Assembly: GCA_028751875.1 (NCBI GenBank)
Contig: CM054145.1
Location: 976,329-1,040,328, forward strand
Origin: Rapana venosa
Lineage: Eukaryota > Mollusca > Gastropoda > Neogastropoda > Muricidae
Length of the DNA: 64,000 nt
Direction: 5' to 3'
Each line of letters opens with the position of its first letter. Within the stretch, counting starts at the first letter, position 1. The translations under genes and the position numbers were made by a program. Below, in pieces: positions 13,313 to 23,644 of this stretch. The notes below the pieces were generated by a model. That model worked only from the letters and a program-made list of their open reading frames with translations. It made no database searches and was not told the origin of the DNA.

Positions 13313-14448
13313 TGACTGAGTGGTAATGTGAGTAGTTGATGGCATAAATAAGTGATTAAGCTTATCATTAGCTTTCAATAATATGTGTGTGTATGTTACT
13401 GATTTCTTCATGTTTATTTTCCCTTTTTCACAAGAGCCTGGTGTAAAGCCTCAGGCTTATTCAGTCGCCCTCAATAAGACGTTTGAGTCGAGTTCCACTG
13501 ATCCCAGAAGCATTGCTGAAGCTGTTAGACCTGTGCACGTGAGCCTCTTCCCTAGCGGTGTGTGTCGCTACATGGTCTGATCAAATGTGAACAAAATGCC
13601 CAAAGCTGTTCAGGGATGTAGGCTACACCTGACATTGCTTTCGTCATTTCAATGAAGAGACCGTTTCCTGCAGGCCTTCACTACTTTTCTCCCATGAACG
13701 TAAAGATTGACAGGGATCTTGAACATCCCACAAACAGGATCGACTCAGAGTACACAGAGTAAGGCCTAGTACTCTTGAACGAAGATGGCCAACCAAGGAA
13801 CGTAAAGGAAGCTTTGGCTCTCCTTGTGGCCTCCTTGCAACTGGAGCACCCCTACAATTCAACCTACACAGAAAGGAAGGCGATTCACCACAGCAATCCT
13901 AACTGAGCAGACTTTGAAAATGTAGCTTTGTCAATGAGCAACACAACGTAATTTACTGAATAAGTCCTCTACTGTTTGATTATCTTCTATCAAGACTACA
14001 TCTCCTGATCTTCTCTCATTTGCTTTACACGGTCAGATGTGTCCGGGGTGGGTGGGTGTGGGGGTGGGGGGTGGGGGTGGGGAATAATGGTAGGCCTTTC
14101 CAGCTCCTCTCATGGGCCATACAACTTGATTTGCAGGGTAGTCTCTGTTGGCTACAATAATCTTCCTCAGCCATCCCCTGATGACGTCAGTATGTCCCTC
14201 ACTGTCATTGCAGACATTCCGATTTCTGTTAGCTATGTAAGCATCTTTTCAGTCTGGCTCCACTGGTGCCCCATGCAAACACATTTCTCCGTCTCGTTTT
14301 GCTGAACGAAAGCAGCAGTCTTTCTCCTGCCTCTTAATCCCCAGTCCCCCTAAGGCCAAGTCCAGCAACACAGTTGCCGTGACGGCTTTCACCAGCTCTT
14401 GACAAATGTCTTCGAAAACAAAGCATTGCAATCTTAGGATGACACTGA
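13313..14448. other. Intergenic sequence, no gene seen
   Basis: Clean unique sequence. Short open frames lack recognisable domains, and I could build no consistent splice structure. A G-rich stretch lies at 14040-14085. Confidence 0.5.
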
Positions 14449-14708
14449 ACTGGATGACATCCAAAACTCTTTCACATGGGGAAGCTGGGTGCTGCTCCGG
14501 ACTGGATGACATCCAAAACTCTTTCACATGGGGAAGCTGGGTGCAGCTCCGGACTGGATGACATCCAAAACTCTTTCACATGGGGAAGCTGGGTGCAGCT
14601 CCGGACTGGATGACATCCAAAACTCTTTCACATGGGGAAGCTGGGTGCTGCTCCGGACTGGATGACATCCAAAACTCTTTCACATGGGGAAGCTGGGTGC
14701 TGCTCCCG
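14449..14708. repeat. 52-bp minisatellite, five copies
   Basis: Nearly identical 52-bp units containing GGATGACATCCAAAACTCTT and CACATGGGGAAGCTGGGTGC. GGATGACATCC is close to a short inverted repeat. Confidence 0.92.
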
Positions 14709-15417
14709 AGGCAAAAAGGAGTTTACGTCCCTGACAAGGACCTTGATGACCTCGCCATGGCCAGACTAACCAAGCTTGTGCTGTTTGCGGCATGTAGCTT
14801 GTGGGGTGTTTTGTATCGCCGATAGGCTACGTCTTTGGCAACACTGCCCACTTCAAAGTTCAGCGGAGTTTGTATTCTCCCAAGACACTGCATGTCACTT
14901 CTCTATGTTCCCATCTGCAAGGTTACTATAATGGCCAAGTGCTCACCTTTTGTGTTTCTTCTTTTCATCAGTTTCTTTATTTTTTAAAACATTAAAAAGG
15001 GATTTCTTTTTTGAAATGGCACCAGTTTCAATGTTATTATTTTTTTTTTGTTAGATGCTCACCATTTCCTTTTTTTTCTGAATCTCGCGGTGCATGCTGG
15101 GTATTTTGAGGATCCCCCCCCTCCCCCCTAAATAATATGAATGTTTTTTGTATTTCCATTCGTCTATACATGGGCAAGTTTAAGGCACAGCAGGTCTACA
15201 CACAGATTAACTTGGGAGTTAATCTTATCTCAATCCATGAGTCACCATCGACTGAAACATGGCGGTCATGTTAAAAATATGCTAAGCTGACAAACTGTGC
15301 AAAGTAAAAAACACAACATGAGACGGAAGCAGAAGCAAAAGAGCTTAAAAAGAAAAGAGTAAGCCCCTGGTGAAAAAGGGAACACACACACACACACACA
15401 CACGCGCGCGCATGCAC

Positions 15418-15455
<38 letters not shown>

Positions 15456-15535
15456 ATGATGTGGATGGAGTGCCAGTGCTCCGGTCAGCTGTGTAGCGCT
15501 ATCCGGTCACATGGATTTTGTTTGTCCTTTAGAAT
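14709..15535. other. Intergenic sequence with microsatellites
   Basis: A (CA)n/(CG) tract at 15384-15415 is followed by (TCTA)n at 15418-15456. Nothing else is recognised. Confidence 0.6.
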
Positions 15536-15539
15536 CTGT

Positions 15540-15720
15540 GTAAATAATCATGATCAGGGGTTAGAGCACTGGGCTCTCCCAGTATAAGATTAAGCAGCGT
15601 TGAGTGTGGCTGCCTCACAGATGAGCAACCTTTGGTGCTTCTTGGTTTCAATACAGTTTCCCAGTTCACCCACCTGTAAATGGGTACCCACCCTCCTTGG
15701 AAAAAGGGAAGGCAACACAA
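15540..15720 (-). mobile_element. SINE-like element, family B
   Basis: The reverse strand contains CATTTACAGGTGGGTGAACT followed by a GTATTGAAACCAAG block and TTGCTCATC. The same order occurs on the + strand at 27598-27716. A short interspersed element is inferred from the two copies. A C-homopolymer of about 25 bases lies close by (15788-15814). Confidence 0.6.
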
Positions 15721-15814
15721 CAAGTGAGAGGAAATGGGCATTAGGCTACCCTGAAGATGCTGGCTCCTATAGAAGTTGCTGTCTCTGATACCTCCCCCCC
15801 CCCCCCCCCCCCCC

Positions 15815-16500
15815 AACCACCACCTTGTTTTTTCCAGTGAGTTATCCAATCTGGGGACTATGTATCAACCAGCCACAATCACCAGGCAGATCTTACAGGG
15901 AACAGATCTGTAGACCACGTACAGTAATGATAAATTTTACCTCAGGTATCTCCAAGTCTGAAATATTACTCTCAATTCTATCATACCTTTGTTCTTACCC
16001 CATAAAACAATCCCACAGTACATTTTTTCTCCTGTGTTAAAACTATTTCAAAATGTTTAAGAATGTTTCAGAATGTTTTCTTCGTATTTTGACTTTTGCT
16101 ATTCTTTTCTGGTACTATTAATTTGAACTTTCAATTGATCTTGTGTTACGCCACCTTGTTTTTTCTCAAAAACGTTTTTCATCCTGTAAGGGCTCCCTAT
16201 TTCTGTGTGGATTTGGGTGAAGATCTTCATAGATTTTGATTGAAAAGTGAATTCCATCGAACGGGTAACATGCGCGACTGAAAAGTCTCAGCTATTGTTC
16301 ATATATCCTTTTTTTATTTTTATAAACTGTACTTCTCTTTGACGAGGAAAGGGGAGGACTGATGGGAGGAGAAAAGGCAATGGAGTGATAGATACTGCTT
16401 TGACTTCACACACTGACCCCTATCGGAGCCTCACGCTCACACTAGGCCCATGTAATCTCTAAACAAAATTAGCCTATAGACTAGGCCTACCTACCTAGGC
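15815..16500. other. Upstream flank of TMEM181
   Basis: Mostly unique A/T-rich sequence. Around 16440-16515 the string CTAGGCCTA and its variants recur, giving a short palindromic cluster. No coding sequence is seen. Confidence 0.5.
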
Positions 16501-16534
16501 CTATAGGCTATCAACGGAAAGGAAACAAAATGTG

Positions 16535-16546
16535 TGCGCATGCGCG
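16535..16546. promoter_or_regulatory. NRF1-type palindrome in the TMEM181 promoter
   Basis: TGCGCATGCGCG matches the NRF1 consensus YGCGCAYGCGCR at every position. It lies about 85-95 bp upstream of the proposed start codon in a locally less repetitive stretch. NRF1 sites are typical of TATA-less housekeeping promoters in animals. No TATA box stands out. That this is the promoter is an inference from position and motif. Confidence 0.55.
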
Positions 16547-16629
16547 ACAACACGTCTGCTAAACTTGAGACCGGAGAAGGATTATTGATTCCAAACTGAT
16601 CGATTCTGCTGGCTCTCTTTTTTGCCACC
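16547..16629 (+). promoter_or_regulatory. Probable 5' UTR and Kozak context
   Basis: The stretch between the NRF1-like palindrome and the start codon ends in GCCACCATGG, a full Kozak consensus. No upstream ATG is seen between the palindrome and this start. The transcription start itself cannot be read from the sequence. Confidence 0.45.
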
Positions 16630-16646
16630 ATGGCAAAGGAAATCGA
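16630..16646 (+). CDS. TMEM181: TMEM181 coding exon 1
   Basis: The start codon sits in GCCACCATGG and opens MAKEI plus two bases (GA). The exon ends at the strong donor GTAAGTT. The two leftover bases are completed by the first base of the exon at 21038 to give Glu, so the phases agree. Vertebrate TMEM181 has a longer, variable N-terminus before the conserved MRLY motif, so a short first exon is plausible. A further upstream or alternative first exon cannot be excluded. Confidence 0.62.
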
Positions 16647-17426
16647 GTAAGTTTATGGCCATAGATTCATGTAATGATGTGTTGTATTAGTTCTGGAAAA
16701 GATAGGTTTACTCTGAAGTACTAAACTAGATGAAAACTTTCTGGTAACTTTGTCAAGAACCTTTCTGGGGAAATGTAGTTAGTCTGCACACAATGCAGTG
16801 TACGACAAATAAAAAGGTTAAATAAACCCTTCTTTTAATTTTCCATAAATACTAAGCAAGAGGCGAAAAAGCCTTCAAACTAATAATGTGATCTGGATCA
16901 TTCACACTGAAAGCAGTGCAGTTGGCTTGCATCTAGTCGAAACACGAAATGCTGTTGTGTTGATTTTCCAGGAGTGGGATCCTATTGACTCCGGGAGAGT
17001 TTGCAAAGTTATATTTTGTTGACACGAAGCAACCACATGACTCATATAAAAACAAGTAATTTCCTGAAGATCGTATTGTACACTTACTGTATTAGCCGTT
17101 TCACAGTGGATTTTTTCAGAGTGCCGGTAGCTTGGTACTTCCGCGATACTGAATGCCTGTTGTGTTATAATTGAACCATTATGTTTATCTCAGGAATCTG
17201 CCAAGTCACAACAACTGCTAACTATATCTATCAATCTGCCCCACCGACAGGTAATCCTCATGAAAACAGATCATCTGCAGTGCACAAACCATAAAGATTT
17301 GCCCATAGAGTTTTTTTGGTTCTAATGTCAGGCAAGGGCCACAGGAGAAATTGTAGTGTACTTTGGAATGCACTCCAGCTTTAAATTGTATCAGATGCAT
17401 ATTTTGGGATGACATTTATCACTGCA

Positions 17427-17463
17427 TGCACACCACACACACACACACACACACAACACACAC

Positions 17464-17512
<49 letters not shown>

Positions 17513-17735
17513 TCGTCTAATATCACTGAGAGTGAACAGACGTAAAATCGAAGACAACAACAACAACACACACAACACACACATTAATAAAGTAATATCA
17601 CTTTGAGTGAACAGACAAAAAAACCAAACAACAACAACAACAACACACACACACACACACACGCACACGCACACACACACACACACACAGAGGAACACAC
17701 CCACACACAGAGGAACACACACACACACATGGTAA
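17427..17735. repeat. CA microsatellite cluster with ~85-bp duplication
   Basis: Three CA runs separated by similar unique spacers (AATATCAC..GAGTGAACAGAC appears twice). The microsatellite and its spacer were therefore duplicated together. Confidence 0.85.
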
Positions 17736-18111
17736 ATAACTATGAAAGTGGTTAGTTTGTGGGTGTGCGTGTGTGTGCGCGCATACGCGTGTGCATGCAT
17801 ATATATGCATTTGACGATATGTGTGTACATGTGTGTTTACATTACAAATCATGCAAACAGCAGTACATCAAAATAGTGGCTTGTAAATTTTGTAATTTTA
17901 AGGCACTAGCCTGTATCCAAATGCTATTAAGTATTAGTATTGCTCTGTCAAACAAAAAACTAATATTGTGTGATAAAATAATATTTATTGCTTTGAATGG
18001 GTTTTGTTGTTTCAAATGTATTACATTCCACTTGAAAATCAGAAAAAAATAGTTTGATTATGCATTATGACCTTCCATTGCTATGGAAACTAATTCAAAA
18101 TAGCTGACAAA

Positions 18112-18283
18112 TCTTAGAAAAAGCCACTCTGATAGGGAAACAAATACAGATGCAGACAAAAAAAAAGAATGGGTGGCACTGCTCTTGTGGCAACGTGCTC
18201 TCCCCATGGAGAGCAGCCCAAATTTCATGCACAGAAATCTTGTGACTAAAAGAGGTATAAATAAATAAATAAATAAATAAACA
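18112..18283 (+). mobile_element. SINE family D, 3' part
   Basis: An A-rich stretch is followed by GTGGCACTGCTCTTGTGGCA, then the stem CTCTCCCCATGGAGAG, CCCAAATTTCATGCACAGAAA and an (AAATA)n tail. The same module occurs reversed at 25735-25815 and forward at 61378-61420. I associate this 3' module with SINEs of molluscs; that is recalled knowledge. Confidence 0.75.
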
Positions 18284-18939
18284 ACTCACTTTAAAAGAAC
18301 AAAACTAAAAACATATTGAATCTATTGTAATTTCTTTTTCATAGATACGTTTTTATTTACAGATAAGGTCTGTATTTTCATTTTGAACAGTTTTCTGGTT
18401 ATCTGAATTTTTATTTTTTGTTCCTGGATTTTTGTCGCAAATGTGGCTGGATACAGAATTTCAAATTCCTATAACTTTAGTTATTCATATAAATACAAAT
18501 AAATCACTGTTAATCAGTAGAACTTTAGATCTAAACACAAACAAATAGCAAGCAAAATTTCAATACTGTATCTCTTGTTTTGAAAATTGTATATTCTTAA
18601 TTAAATCTGAGAACATGCGAAAAGAAGAAAACAAATGCACTCATTAATGAGGTTGGGTTGTCTTTATTGACTAGTCATTATGCTTTTTGCCGCTTTTTTG
18701 GGGGGGGGGGGGGGAAATATGGGACATGAAAATAGACTTGTGTATGGTTCATTTTCCACACAAAGCCTAAAAATCATGAAAAATCATGATTTTTCACCAA
18801 CATTGTAAAATTCGTACATGTGTCTGGCCTTAACAATGATAATAGTCTGGAAAGTTGTGAAAATTGTGTGCTTTTGTAATGTACTTGAGTTAGTGTATTC
18901 TTCGGTACTTGTGCACATTATACATGTATGTGCACAGCC

Positions 18940-19023
18940 TAGAGGTGTGTGTGTGTTGTGTGTGTGTGTGTGTATGTGCACAGCCTACGGTGTGTGTGTG
19001 TGTTGTGTGTGTGTGTGTGTGTG

Positions 19024-19063
<40 letters not shown>

Positions 19064-19065
19064 TG
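18940..19065. repeat. GT microsatellite
   Basis: Interrupted (GT)n with TATGTGCACAGCCTA spacers present twice. Confidence 0.9.
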
Positions 19066-19399
19066 CCCAAAATAAGTTACTGAGTAATTTCATGATCTGG
19101 AGTGAAAGATGTGAACACATGATGCAAGATATTTTGCACTTCTAATATTAGTAATACAAATAAAATTATTAACAGTAAGAATTATTTCCCTCAGTTATCA
19201 AGTGTCCTATCTCAATTACCATAGTCAGTTAAGCCAGGGGGTGAAAGAAAAAAGCAAAGGATCAAAGAGAGCGCACATTGTGGGCGACCCCCTGGGGAAT
19301 TAAACTGGGTAAAGCACAACAACCCCCCCCCCCCCCCCCCCTAAAAAAAAAACCAACAAAAAAACCCCCCTGAAACAAACCCAAACCCTGAAGTCAACT

Positions 19400-20410
19400 A
19401 GTATTGGTTTAAATGCTTTCACTAGTTTTAGTGTTGCTTGGCACACTGTTGTAATGTGCAATGTTCCCTGCTTTCAGTTTCATGGGAATCAACAGGTATT
19501 GCTCATTAGTTCATTAATTTTGTTACTTTTAGTGTAATGCTGGGTACACTAGGTAACACTGTTCCCTGCTTTCAGCTTCACTGGTGTCATGTGGTGGTGT
19601 GTTGAAGGCTTTCAGTGTTATGATGGGCACAGTGTGTAACAGCGTTTTCTGATTTTACTTCAGCTTCATCACTATCAGCTTGTGTTATGTTGAATGTTTT
19701 CACTTTTGTGATGGGCACACTGTAGTAGCTTCTTCCTTTTACTCTTTTTTTGTTCACTTTTATACTGTGTTTTTTGTGTGGGAAAAAGTAATGGTATGTC
19801 CCTTCCAGCACCATTCTTCCTCAGGTTGCTGTATATCGTGCATCTTTGAAGGATGTGTTCACCAGTCTGGTTTTCTTTACCACAGGCACACAGTGCAGAA
19901 GGAACGAGTTTCAGCTTTGTAAACTAAACATGTGATATAGCCTGTTGTGCCCAGTGTGGAGTCTTAGAATAATTACGTTTTCTTCTCGTCAATGATGTTG
20001 GTAGTCATCCTTCTCTTCTCTGGATTGGTAGTAACAATGTATTAACAATGTTCCCACTTTCATCTTCATCACAATCAACATGTGTTGTGTTGAATGCTTT
20101 CTTTAGTTTTAGCACTATGCCAGGCACACTGTAGGACTAGGAGCAATGTTCTCTGCTTTCAACTTCCCTGATGTCAAATGGCATTGTGTTGAATTCGAAG
20201 GTTTTCATTAGTTCTATTACTGGTAGGCATACTATTGTAAAAATGTTCCCTCCTTCCAACTTCTTTGGTATCGTCTAGTATTGTGCTGAATGTTTTCATT
20301 GGTTTCAGCATAAGCCCGGCACATTGTAGCAGGAATATTGCTCTCTACTTTCAGCTTCATTGGAGTCGTCTGATATTGTGATGGAGGCTTTGATTAGTTT
20401 CAGTGTCACA
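19400..20410. repeat. Diverged ~125-bp tandem array
   Basis: About eight strongly diverged units sharing TTGAATGTTTTCA, TAGTTTTAG, GGCACACTG and TGCTTTCAGCTTCA. It appears older than the neighbouring near-perfect arrays. Each unit includes a string like CTGCTTTCAG that resembles a 3' splice site. Confidence 0.7.
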
Positions 20411-20632
20411 TCAGAGGCTTATTCTGAACACTGACAGTAATGCAAGGAAATCATAAACTTCAGAGGCTTATGCTGAACACCGATAGTAACGCAAGGAAAT
20501 CATAAACTTCAGAGGCTTATTCTGAACACGAACAGTAACGCAAGGAAATCATAAACTTCAGAGGCTTATTCTGAACAATAACAGTAACGCAAGGAAATCA
20601 TAAACTTCAGAGGCTTATTCTGAACAAGAACA
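20411..20632. repeat. 49-bp minisatellite
   Basis: Four full units and a partial one. The unit contains CAGAGGCTTATTCTGAACAC and CAAGGAAATCATAAACTT. Confidence 0.92.
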
Positions 20633-21037
20633 TAATCGCGGTGGAACCAATAAATAAATAAATTTAAAAAAGCAGGGAAACCACGTAATGCTGTCCTTAG
20701 AGTGTTAATGGAGGCATGTCTGAAATTTCAGTCCTTGACATTAAATTAATGGATAACTTCTTATTACATTACTTCTGCGGGGGTGGGGGTGGGGAAACCA
20801 TCACCGAGCAAGCGAACAACAACAAAAACCCAACTAAAATCCTCTCTCATTACTGGTTATTTAGGTCAATTTGTGAATGTCCTTGTTGTGTTATATTGTA
20901 CAAAGACAGTAACAATGTGAACAGTGACACAGTGATGATTTGAAGCATGTTTTGTGTGGGATATTGAGATAACGTGTTGAGGGATTTGAAATCATAGAGT
21001 GAGTAATGTGCTATATTATATTATGTTATGTGTGCAG

Positions 21038-21141
21038 GTCGGTTCAGATGCGGCTGTACTCTCTCAACAAACGCAAGTTTGTGCTGGTGTTCTTGGCCTT
21101 CTTCGTCTGCTTTGGCATTAGTCTGCTTGTGGGAGTGGCTG
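21038..21141 (+). CDS. TMEM181: TMEM181 coding exon 2 (first transmembrane helix)
   Basis: The acceptor is TGTGCAG and the donor is GTAGGT. The exon encodes residues 6-41. These contain MRLYSLNKRKFVLVF and CFGISLLVGVAG, matching the MRLYTLSKR...FVLVF...CFGL...VGIAG block of vertebrate TMEM181. The hydrophobic run is the first membrane helix (about residues 19-40). It ends in phase 1 (one base, G), completed to Gly by exon 3. A 32-bp minisatellite starts immediately at the donor and carries a degenerate copy of the exon end (see findings). Confidence 0.92.
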
Positions 21142-21785
21142 GTAGGTAGTTTCTGCCTTTGTGATAGGAAGAGGCTGTTAGTTTCTGCCTTTGTGATAGG
21201 AAGAGGCTGTTAGTTTCTGCCTTTGTGATAGGAAGAGGCTGTTAGTTTCTGCCTTTGTGATAGGAACTAAGAGGCTGTTAGTTTCTGCCTTTGTGATAGG
21301 AACTAAGAGGCTGTTAGTTTCTGCCTTTGTGATAGGAAGAGGCTGTTAGTTTCTGCCTTTGTGATAGGAAGAGGCTGTTAGTTTCTGCCTTTGTGATAGG
21401 AAGAGGCTGTTAGTTTCTGCCTTTGTGATAGGAACTAAGAGGCTGTTAGTTTCTGCCTTTGTGATAGGAACTAAGAGGCTGTTAGTTTCTGCCTTTGTGA
21501 TAGGAAGAGGCTGTTAGTTTCTAACTTTGTGATAGGAAGAGGCTGTTAGTTTCTGCCCGAGATAGCATTGTGATAGGAAGAGGCTGTTAGTTTCTGCCTT
21601 TGTGATAGGAAGAGGCTGTTAGTTTCTGCCTGAGATAGCATTGTGATAGGAAGAGGCTGTTAGTTTCTGCCTGAGATAGCATTGTGATAGGAAAAGGCTG
21701 TTAGTTTCTGCCTGAGATAGCATTGGGATAGGAAGAGGCTGTTAGTTTCTGCCTGAGATAGCATTGTGATAAGAAGAGGTGGACA
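21142..21785. repeat. 32-bp minisatellite starting at the exon 2 donor
   Basis: Roughly 19 units of 32-39 bp with GTTAGTTTCTGCCTTTGTGA followed by TAGGAAGAGGCT. It begins at the splice donor; the junction GTGGCTGGTAGGTAGTTTC resembles the unit border GAGGCTGTTAGTTTC. Confidence 0.92.
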
Positions 21786-21947
21786 TTACTAGCATTGGTT
21801 CTGCTTGAAACAGCAGTTTGTGATATGATGAGAGGTTACTGTTAGTTTCTGCCTGAAGTGGCATTTGTAACATGCCATAGTGCAGAGATGATGGATAAAT
21901 CACTGCATACATGAATTGATTAAATGATGGATGATGATTAAATAATG

Positions 21948-22318
21948 TACTGCTGCTGGGTCACTTTGGTGGTGTTCAGTGGTGCCTGTTCTGAGCTGAC
22001 ATACACAGGACACCACCTACAAAACCCTCTACTGACAACGGCATTAGCGGGAGCCAGACTGATGAGTCGCCCATCCAAGGTGGTCGTGACCTCCACATTA
22101 TCCCTCCAACAACCATCCCCGCGGACCTCCAGCCCCAAAGGCTTTGACTCAAACTCACCACAAACACAGAAACATGGGGAAACCAAATCTGAGGTCACCT
22201 TGAGACCAGAGCTACTGGGGCCACTGAAACTGAGGCCTTTTAAAAAAAAAATTGCATTATGATCAGTGATAATGGGGATGACATAATGATGTTGCTGTGG
22301 GGTGCATGTGCTTTGAGA
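21948..22318 (-). mobile_element. Interspersed element E, reverse copy
   Basis: About 365 bp matching 45494-45853 in the opposite orientation. Shared strings (reverse strand here) include GTTTGTGTC/GAGTCAAAGCCTTTGGGG, TGGTGTTCAGTG and the A-run. No coding capacity is seen, so it is probably a non-autonomous element. Confidence 0.75.
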
Positions 22319-22599
22319 CTTCTTGGCAGGGTCGTACTCTATGCTTACTATCATAATATATCCTGGCGTCAACTGGGCCCAAGAGATACAGACACCTGCA
22401 GTGCTGGTCAGGTAATTTGAGCAACACTTTCACACTCGCATCGGTAGATGAAGCTCAACTCTGTGGTTTCAGTCTTCCCAATAAGCCCACAGCACACACA
22501 CTCTGGGCATGAAGGAACACATCTCCCATTTGGATATTGAAGTTGAGAGAAACTATTTCCTCCTTATCCTTTTCAGATATTGAGCTATTAGAACATGGA

Positions 22600-22705
22600 A
22601 ACCAATGTCCCTTTTCTTCTTCTTCTTCTTCAATTGCTCAGACAGTAACTATTGTTGTCTGTCATATAAGTGGAAATGTGTTGTGCTGCTGTTAAGTGCC
22701 TGAAA
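22600..22705 (+). mobile_element. Interspersed repeat fragment
   Basis: CTTCTTCTTCTTC, then CAGACAGTAACTATTGTTGT and TCATATAAG..AAATG, recur at 35195-35290. The family is unknown. Confidence 0.5.
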
Positions 22706-22897
22706 TGTTTCAGTTTTGTCGGACAGACACTGAAACAGCTCTGAGAAAATCTTCTCCGTATTGTCTATTATGTTATTCATTTTTGCCATTTCATAGAAAA
22801 CTATTCTCTGTAGTATTGCAGACTCTGAAATTAGCTGAGAGAAAGCCTCTTTTTTTAATTTTTACATTGTCCAGTCTTTCAGACCTTGATGAAGGTG

Positions 22898-23180
22898 GGG
22901 GCAGGGTAGCCTAGTGGATTGAGCGTTGAGCTCATGATCTGACGTCCTGGGTTTGAGCCACCACTGAGACGCCCATTGAGGGGATTTTTCCACTAGAGTT
23001 AACATCAGTTCTGCCTCCATTCTCCTAAAACTGTAAAAGTCCTTCATATGAAACTATACACCAAGGTGCCATATGTGAACACACTCAGAACGTCTTGCAC
23101 ACATGCAAAAACTCGTTCTGTCTTTCGGAAGAGTAGGCCAGTGTTTGCTGTAAGAACAGATGGCAAAATTTGAGAGAAAA
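22898..23180 (+). mobile_element. tRNA-derived SINE, family A variant
   Basis: The head has box A-like TAGCCTAGTGGATTG and box B-like GGGTTTGAGCC. It is followed by the family body: AGTTAACATCAGTTCTGCC, CAGAACGTCTTGCACACATG and GTTCTGTCTTTCGGAAGAG. Confidence 0.75.
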
Positions 23181-23499
23181 AATGCAGGTCAGAATGTAGC
23201 ATGCCCAAATCTCATCATTGGAGAACCTTGGAGCTCTTGCCAAGGAACAACCAAAACATTGAGGATGATGGAATAAGCATTCAAGTGCCAGTGGATCATG
23301 TCACAGTCATTGTCATTGAATGCAGGGACTAACAATTAACATGGAACTGGTGATGCTTATAATTGAGACAAAAGTCACTTGTTCATTCAGGACTGTAGTC
23401 TGTTTAGAAATTAACATTGTTTTGGTGGTGCTCTTTTCACAGGTAGGGAGCGAGGTGTGTTTTGCTGCATGATGACTGTGCATTTGCTGTGTTGCTTAG

Positions 23500-23570
23500 G
23501 TCCGCCCATTATTGACACAGTGACTGTCAATGGATCATCACGGAAAGTGCTGTCCACCAATAACTTGAAG
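23500..23570 (+). CDS. TMEM181: TMEM181 coding exon 3
   Basis: The acceptor is TTGCTTAG and the donor is GTGGGA. It encodes about residues 41-64, GPPIIDTVTV followed by NGSSRKVLSTNNLK. This is the start of the luminal region after TM1. NGS is a possible N-glycosylation site. It ends in phase 0. The following intron is almost entirely minisatellite. Confidence 0.85.
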
Positions 23571-23644
23571 GTGGGAATGTGTGTGTGTTTTTTCCCTGTG
23601 GATCCAAATTTAACTGTTAAAAATGGTTGACAGGCAAACAGGGG

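Larger units (their letters stand above)
16647..21037 (+). other. TMEM181 intron 1
   Basis: About 4.4 kb. It contains CA microsatellites (17427-17735), a SINE 3' end (18112-18283), a G-run (18699-18714), GT microsatellites (18940-19065), a C-run near 19322, a diverged ~125-bp array (19400-20410) and a 49-bp array (20411-20632). The rest is A/T-rich with no supported exon. Confidence 0.7.

Noticed and set aside
14039..14825. Short open frames in the upstream region, including one over the 52-bp repeat
   Set aside because: No conserved motif and no compatible exon structure; the second frame is mostly repeat.
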